From Bicyclus anynana (lineage: Eukaryota; Arthropoda; Insecta; Lepidoptera; Nymphalidae): 64,000 nt of DNA. This document shows positions 57,971 through 64,000 of this stretch, piece by piece (within the stretch, counting starts at the first letter, position 1; the number at the start of each line of letters is the position of its first letter). A program made the position numbers and the translations under genes. The notes under the pieces were generated by a model. That model made no database searches and was not told the DNA's origin. It saw only the letters and a program-made list of their open reading frames with translations. Where the stretch lies: positions 12,481,107 to 12,545,106 of the forward strand of contig NC_069087.1 in NCBI RefSeq assembly GCF_947172395.1. The letters are read 5' to 3'.

Positions 57971-58778
57971 ACAGGCATTAAAAAAATGTCTAATAATCTC
58001 ACCTTTCATTGACCGGGGAGAACCCGGCGTTTCTCTTGGCAGCTGTTATGTTCTCCACTTTTAAAACTAATATGAACTTTGCACAAAAATCGAACACTAA
58101 TTATTGTTTTATTGCTGAACTATGGCAGTTTCGACTCCTTATTTAAATTTAATCTTAATTATACGCGCTACGTTGAGATTGAGTCGTAACTCGTACAATT
58201 CACCTGTCCATCTAAGGTTAGACCTGCAACAAGAAAAAAATAAAATTATTATATCAATACAAAATCATAATTAGTAAACCGCATTCAAGCGCTGGGATAT
58301 TAAAATAAGAATACATCTCAATTTGAGCTGTGCCGTAAAATTAAAAAAAAAGTCCAATGTCAGTCCGAGCATTAGCTACAGAGTGTTATGAGGTTTTATA
58401 AACAAACATATAGTATATATCATACGACTCATACGTTAATTGCGTAAACCGTATTACCATTAACCGTTTCATTTCAATTTCCAATCGTCAAACTTCCAAT
58501 TAGTGGTAAAATGATTTCAAAACAACGGTATTTTATACTAGAGATAATAGTTAGATAGTTTTCCACAAGAGCATCAAAACTGAGGCGACCAAATGTGCAT
58601 AATTGTCTTAATTACTTTTAGTCGCTTATTAACAACGGAACGTTAACAACGAAAGTTATTTAAACACATCAACGAAAGTTATATTACCTAAATATTGTCT
58701 ACAATGTCGAGTTGGCTGTTTAGGAAGTGTAAAAACTATATACCTAAATACATACATAATTATATAATATAAGTTAAT
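57971..58778. other. AT-rich sequence, nothing recognised
   Basis: No gene or repeat structure seen. Confidence 0.4.
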
Positions 58779-58868
58779 ACAAAATTGTGCATGTGTGCGC
58801 TCAGTAGAGTCGCTAAATTCGGATCACTTTTAGCGGTGATTTTGTAGGCACGTAACATATGTCTAGTA
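58779..58868 (+). repeat. Dispersed ~90-bp repeat, copy 2
   Basis: Matches 12424-12514 with about a dozen differences. It ends just before a LINE tail in the other orientation. Confidence 0.75.
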
Positions 58869-58884
58869 TAAAATAATCATTGTT

Positions 58885-58960
58885 CAAAATTAAAATTAGT
58901 TTATTTCAATTAGCTTACTTTACAAGCAATTTTAAAACGTCAAGGAGACTATTTGTAAGG
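58885..58960 (-). repeat. LINE 3' tail, extreme end only
   Basis: The complement of AAATTGCTTGTAAAGTAAGC and TAATTGAAATAAACTAATTTT fits the common tail. Too short to assign to a subfamily. Confidence 0.6.
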
Positions 58961-59124
58961 ACTCCCATTCATTTTGTCTACTTTTGAATATACTTAAGAA
59001 TTGTACTAAGATAAACTTAACAGAAAATTAATTGAAAATAGGTTGAAATAGTTTCCAAGGTCAACAACCACCATCAACTTCCCGATTCCGGGCTGAAAAT
59101 TTGCACTGAAAATTTCTAGAAATA

Positions 59125-59205
59125 AAGAAAAGTATATAGCCCGACCGGAGTCAAACCCGGCACCTCGTGGTCCGAAGCCACATTCAGGTTTACGAGTCTA
59201 GAACA
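59125..59205 (-). mobile_element. tRNA-like SINE head (fourth type)
   Basis: Minus strand: an anticodon-like stem-loop GTGG-CTTCGGA-CCAC, then a T-arm GCCGGGTTTGACTCCGGT whose stem pairs. The D-arm and acceptor are not convincing, so I call it a tRNA-derived SINE head, not a tRNA gene. Downstream it continues into GGGCTATATACTTTTCTTTA. Confidence 0.55.
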
Positions 59206-60748
59206 ATCATGTTCTTTAGCATCATAAGGGCGATAGTTTTCCACTTACTATCAGGTGGAAAAACTGCTTATTCCATTTACCATTACTATAAAACTCTCAT
59301 TGCAATTGACGTGTTATTATTACAATAGATTTGACCGCGAATTTATAACAGCCACATTTGTGATTCGAGTTTCGAAGAATCGCACAACAAATAAAAACAA
59401 ACTGTGTACCCTTGCCCTTGGGTGTAAAGTATGCGATGTAATAAACCGAAAGCGTTGGTTGCTGGACGCAATATTTCAAACTGTTGCAAAGGAAATTGTG
59501 TTGTATGTTACGTGGATAAGGTCAAATTCAGATTGTTGGTGATTCGAAGCCGGTGCAATGAGTTAGCTAGACTGTTTGAATGTCAAACCAATGATCGACA
59601 GCGACTGGTGCAGCGGTGCAATAAAAAAATAATTTATTCACGTCTGAGTAAATAAGATGATGGCTACGCAAATTGAAATTTGGGACTGTTTAACAACGGA
59701 AGCTGGGCTGGGGAGTGAATCGTTATATGTACTTTTTTGTGTCTCCAATCACTTGTAGAAAGAGAGCCTGCGATGGCCACACATCATTCAATTTTAGGAA
59801 GGCTGAATGTTTGTCATACCCGTGGAAAACATTAAAAAAAATACGTTTTAAACTTTGACAATAGAGGACCCTTGAAACCTCTTCCACCTTTCAAAGCGAC
59901 CAAGTTGTAAACTCCATAGCCGATTTCAAGGGTCCAGCAGGCTGAGTCACTAACTTTGACTTATATTAGTTGACATGAACTTTTGAAAGATTCTATGCAA
60001 CAAATGTCATAGGTGCCTACTGTCAATCCATCGTGGATATCATACAGTAGGTAGATGACACTTCTCAGCTGATTTGATTTTTATTTTAATAGGTTGATAA
60101 TAAAGACCAAATTAGTGATTAATACTAACATCCAACTCCTCTATTTTCCAAAACCAAAAAAAGTAATTTTTTTGATAATTTCTACGGGATGTCATGATGA
60201 CTCATGTCTCTAATCGTAAGATTTTTATCTTTGTGGCAATGCTTCATCTCTAACCGCACTTTTTAAAGGGTGACCGCGAAGTTATGTGTCTGGCAATTTG
60301 GGATATGATTTTTATATTATGCCAAAAAAAATATTACAAAAAATACGCTTTATATTAGAAAGATTGTGTAAACTGTTATCTTTCAAAGCCACTACGATCC
60401 AAACCCCATATTCGGCTACCGTAGTTATCTATAGTAGGAGCATGAAATGCCAAAAGCCTTTTAGCCTTCACAAAACCAGGTTTAAAGAGATCTGGCTACC
60501 GCAGGGATATTCATTGGGATTGAGCCAGAAAGTATAGAGAGGTCAATTTTCGCCTGCATCATCCATCATCATTTGGGTAATTTGAACGTCTAGTTGGATG
60601 CGTACTGCCAGACACACACAAGTAGGTATTATTGTTCGCAAAAAACATTCGCAAAAAGGTAAGTAATCTTTTACAATTGTGGTATTACCAGTGACGATCT
60701 CAATGCCTTTTCTTAAATGCTATATTTTGTAATTCGTCATCATTATAA
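59206..60748. other. Unassigned sequence
   Basis: Frames of 60-95 codons (59255-59655 and 60286-60537) lack any domain pattern. No TE ends recognised. Confidence 0.4.
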
Positions 60749-60974
60749 ACCGTGATATCCCAGTAGATATGATATCTGCCTTCGATTCAGAGAGTGTAGG
60801 TTCGAATCCGGCTCGGGGTGGGTATGCCTATACCTCCAACTTTTCAGTTATGTGCATTTTAAGAAATTAAATATCATGTGTCTCAAATGGTAAAGGTAAA
60901 CATCGTGAGGAAACCTGCATACCAGAGAATACTCGAGCTCAGCAGTGAGCCGAATATGGGTTGATGATGATGAG
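60749..60974 (+). mobile_element. SINE family B with internal deletion
   Basis: Head CCGTGATATCCCAGTAGATA and box B GGTTCGAATCC, body to ACCAGAGAAT, then directly ACTCGAGCTCAGCAGTGAGC and ATGGGTTGATGATGATGA. The TCTGCGTGTGTGAAGTCTGC block is missing. Confidence 0.88.
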
Positions 60975-61177
60975 TGCTCTCTGAGACACGGGGATGTAAT
61001 ACCATCAACTTCCTAACTCCCCTACCCAACAAAACTTAGTTAAACTATATTGAAGAACTCTTTCAGAGAAAGCTCTACTACTAATAACATAAAATTAAAT
61101 TACACTCTTGATCAAGTCATCAATATTCTCTTTCAGTGCGCTTTGAGACCATACTCGAGTATATTTGCAGACATTAT

Positions 61178-61384
61178 TCTTCCCCACTTTCACCCCCCAC
61201 AACTTTTAAACGGCTCAACCGATATTCATTAAACTGTCTAAGAACACATGAATCACATTTAATACAAAAAAAAACTAAATTAAAATCGCTTCATCCGTTC
61301 GGGAGCTATGCCACAGACAGACGGACACAGATAGACATACACGTCAAACTTATAACACACCTCTTTTTGCATCAAGGGTTGAAA
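61178..61384 (+). repeat. Dispersed TE fragment
   Basis: TTAAACGGCTCAACCGATAT, AAATCGCTTCATCCGTTCGG, GAGCTATGCCACAGACAGAC and GTCAAACTTATAACACACCT form a standard lepidopteran repeat block. Class uncertain. A 98-codon frame crossing it is not a gene. Confidence 0.55.
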
Positions 61385-61427
61385 ATACGTCTAAAACAAC
61401 TATTTAACATTTTTTTTTGCTTTTTAA

Positions 61428-61617
61428 ATTAAATATCCTTCACCGTAAATTAAACATCGTGAGGAAACCGAAACAGAATTTTCTTAATTCTCTGCGTGTG
61501 TGAAGTCTGCCAATCCGCATTGGGCCAGCGTGGTGGACTATTGGCCTAACCTCTCTCATTCTGAGAGGAGACTCAAGCTGAGCAGTGAGCCGAATATGGG
61601 TTGATAATGATGATGAC
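61428..61617 (+). mobile_element. SINE family B, 5'-truncated
   Basis: AATATCCTTCACCGTAAATT, then AACATCGTGAGGAAACC and the full 3' half to TGATGATGACGA. The next element begins within 10 bases. Confidence 0.88.
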
Positions 61618-61623
61618 GAAATT

Positions 61624-61950
61624 ATTTTTTTTTTATTCTTTACAAGTTAGCCCTTGACTACAATCTCACCTGATGGTAAGTGATGATGCAGTCTAAGATG
61701 GAAGCGGGCTAACTTGTTAGGAGGAGGATGAAAATCCACACCCCTTTCGGTTTCTACACGGCATCGTACCGGAACGCTAAATCGCTTGGCGGTACGTCTT
61801 TGCCGGTAGGGTGGTAACTAGCCACGGCCGAAGCCTCCCACCAGCCAAACCTGGACAAATTAAGAAAATCTCAATCTGCCCAGCCGGGATCGAACCCAGG
61901 ACCTCCGTCTTGTATATCCACCGCGCATACCACTGCGCTACGGAGGCCGT
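61624..61950 (-). mobile_element. SINE family A, full length
   Basis: Minus copy with head GGCCTCCGTAGCGCAGTGGT, box B GGTTCGATCCC and an A tail, very similar to 46369-46708. It sits directly downstream of a SINE B tail. The 84-codon frame over it is an artefact. Confidence 0.92.
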
Positions 61951-62269
61951 CAAATATTGCACAAGTAACTCGCACAAGCGATTGTTCAACGCATTCGAAG
62001 TAGAGTAGGTACCTGCCACACTAATTAGCAAATGTATTTCGACCGACTGGCATTTTTTCTCTTAATTAGCATCTCTTTGTCTGTTTGAAGTGATCCATCA
62101 TGTCTGCTAGCATGAATTATCTTTCTTACCTTAAAAATTTCAAGGTTAACGATTATTAATTTGTGCAATTGTAATGTCAATTGAAAATATTGAGGTTTTT
62201 TGTTATGAAGAAGTAACAAACATACATATACTGTGAGTATGTGAGTAGACTTGAGCCCTTCTATTATAA

Positions 62270-62461
62270 TTAAATATCACGTATCTCAAACGGTGAAGGA
62301 AAAACATCGTGAGGAAACCTGCATACAAGAGAATTTTCTTAATTCTCTGCGTGTGTGAAGTCTGCCAATCCGCATTGGGCCAGTGTGGTGGACTATTGGC
62401 CTAACCCCTCTCATTGTGAGAGGAGACTCGAGCTCAGCAGTGAGCCGAATATGGGTTGATC
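62270..62461 (+). mobile_element. SINE family B, 5'-truncated
   Basis: TAATTAAATATCACGTATCTC through the complete 3' part to GAATATGGGTTGATCA. Confidence 0.88.
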
Positions 62462-63032
62462 ACAACATATGCCGTGTCACACGATTTAATAGAACGCCAC
62501 GTCATCGCATATGATCATACAAAAAATCATACACTGAATAAAAAAAAAATGTTTTTTTGTTAATTAATGTTTGGATACAACTTCAAAATTAACTACACGA
62601 TGCTGAGTCATGCATAAAACGAGACGTTAGGTAGTTCTGCAGAAAAATAAAACGTTAAATATCAAATAAAAGTCCGAATTCGAAATACAAACTGACACGC
62701 CACACGCTCGAACACAGATCGAACATAAAAATAACAACTTTGATTCTACGTCAACAGCTTTCGAGTACAAAGCGCTTTTTGTTGGTTACCCAGCAATCGA
62801 GTCATAAACTTGAACAGAAATGAAATTGAAAACGCAATTGGATTTCAAAAAATCGTCTGTGAACTCGTTATAGGACAGCAACTATGCGGCCAATGCTGTG
62901 AAGGTCGGCCAACGAGACGCAATTCTGAGAGGCATTGAACTATGAAACATAGCCGGAAGCCCGGGCCGATGACTGATGAACGCTACCGAGCGAGTGTAGG
63001 GCTGTCAAACAAAGCAAACTATGATAATAATA
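62462..63032. other. Unassigned sequence
   Basis: No gene or TE recognised. 62880-62995 is GC-balanced without a long frame. Confidence 0.4.
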
Positions 63033-63593
63033 GACTACAAGCCCTTGAACAAAAATTACATGTGAAATGAACCAACATGAATAACGCTTAGAAGGCTGTT
63101 ACTATATCATAAAATAACTCTGAGCACTATGCCGTCATTTCTGAGCGGTACAGGTGAGTACGCGAGTGAAGAGTTTGCGACCCTTATATTTCGACTCCTG
63201 CGCTGGAAATATGTACGGCGTTTACGGGTAACGTATCTGTGTATGTGTACAAAAGGAATTGCACAAATGCCGTACAGTAATAAATGATCTATTTTGCTTC
63301 TGCAGTTGTCGAAGAATTAACATTTGTTCTGACTGGCACCACCATTTTAGTACGGCACTAGGATTTTCGACATTTATTTTTAATCATCTTTAACACTATA
63401 ACAAAGCCGTACAATTATAATTAGTGTAATTCATCATTTGTACCTGAGAAATTCCATTGACTCAACTCACCACTGTACCGCTCAAAAATGACGGCATAGT
63501 GTTCAGAGTTATTTTCTGATATAGTAACAGCCTTCTAAGTGTTATTCACGTTGGTTAATTTCACAGGTAATTTTTGTTCAAGGGCTTGTAGTC
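63033..63593. mobile_element. TA-flanked MITE with ~128-bp inverted ends
   Basis: 561 bp. The left arm 63033-63160 (GACTACAAGCCCTTGAACAA ... CGGTACAGGTGAGT) and right arm 63463-63593 are inverted copies, about 94% identical (I count seven substitutions plus a small indel). TA lies outside each end (63031-63032 and 63594-63595). The centre is ~300 bp without coding capacity. The near-identity of the arms suggests a recent insertion. Confidence 0.9.
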
Positions 63594-64000
63594 TAATCAT
63601 ACAAACCCAAATAACGCAATGGGATTGGCGTTTGACCAAATGACACAAACACCATAATTCAATAACACGTAATTCCTGTAAACCTACTGTATTGTCACTA
63701 TAAAATACATTGCGTCTTATGTTCGATAACATCTGTACTGTTCCATTGTATAAACTGAAATGTATCTTGTGCTGCGTAGTGTTTCCACATTCGACACGTC
63801 TACATCCATTGAGGTCACTAGTTTTACTCTATATAGTTTGTATTTGTAGCTCACTACATCTATTGCTTTTTGACGTGACAACGTCTTATAATTCGATGGA
63901 GACTGCACACTGGACAAAAGATGACGTCATGCGTCGTTCCCTCGCTCTAGGGTTGCCAACTTTTTTTCCAAGAAATAAAGTATATTCTGGTCTTTGAAGA
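63594..64000. other. Unassigned end of the window
   Basis: Overlapping frames on both strands (63710-63997 plus, 63717-63917 minus) with no domain pattern. An exon continuing beyond the window cannot be excluded. Confidence 0.35.

Noticed and set aside
59125..59205. Arg tRNA gene
   Set aside because: The T-arm and an anticodon-like loop (CTTCGGA) are visible, but the D-arm and acceptor stem do not form; a SINE head is likelier.
61777..62031. 84-codon minus frame
   Set aside because: Falls within SINE family A and its flank; the same peptide stretch appears in the SINE copy at 26033.

Overview
The window is AT-rich, repeat-dense eukaryotic DNA, and I read it as intergenic or intronic sequence from a butterfly or moth (Lepidoptera). 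The evidence is the set of dispersed elements: two abundant tRNA-derived SINE families, short Helitron-like elements running from TCTATACTAATATTATAA to a GC hairpin plus CTAG, LINE tails ending in AAATAAATGA and TGA-rich runs, RTE-type LINE fragments, and a Penelope-like end. These match what I know of lepidopteran repeats, but the species is not determined. I see no convincing host protein-coding exon, no rRNA gene and no intact tRNA gene in the 64 kb. The only long intact reading frame is a 248-residue LINE ORF1-like protein at 367-1113 on the minus strand.

Layout: 0-1.2 kb ORF1-like gene. 1.2-12.4 kb is mostly unrecognised AT-rich sequence with a few TE tails, one Helitron-like copy and a TA microsatellite. 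12.4-20.9 kb holds TE tails, a Helitron-like element carrying a hAT-type MITE, and the first SINE cluster. 21-28 kb holds direct-repeat pairs, a CCCTA-rich minisatellite inside TE ends, several Helitron-like copies, a LINE tail with clear target-site duplication (TSD), and a Penelope-like 3' end with perfect 40-bp inverted repeats. 28-34 kb holds a SINE nested in a SINE, an RTE C-terminal fragment and a broken reverse transcriptase fragment. 35-41.2 kb holds three inverted-repeat elements and a degenerate tandem array. 41.7-49.4 kb holds LINE fragments, SINEs, MITEs and a GC-rich inverted-repeat element. 49.5-51.7 kb holds a hAT-type MITE carrying a Helitron-like fragment, a perfect 28-bp palindrome, a foldback element and a roughly 1-kb CCCCTACCCTA minisatellite. 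53-57 kb holds SINEs, an RTE fragment and six copies of a 170-bp satellite. 57.3-64 kb holds SINE copies and a young 561-bp MITE with about 128-bp terminal inverted repeats.

The parts do not form a gene pathway. What the window records is layered transposition. At least nine insertions have target duplications or terminal structures visible by eye: 8-bp duplications for hAT, TA flanks for Tc1/mariner-like MITEs, A^T sites for Helitron-like elements, and 7-12-bp duplications for SINE and LINE copies. Coordinates of repeat edges without a stated target duplication are accurate to about 5-20 bases.
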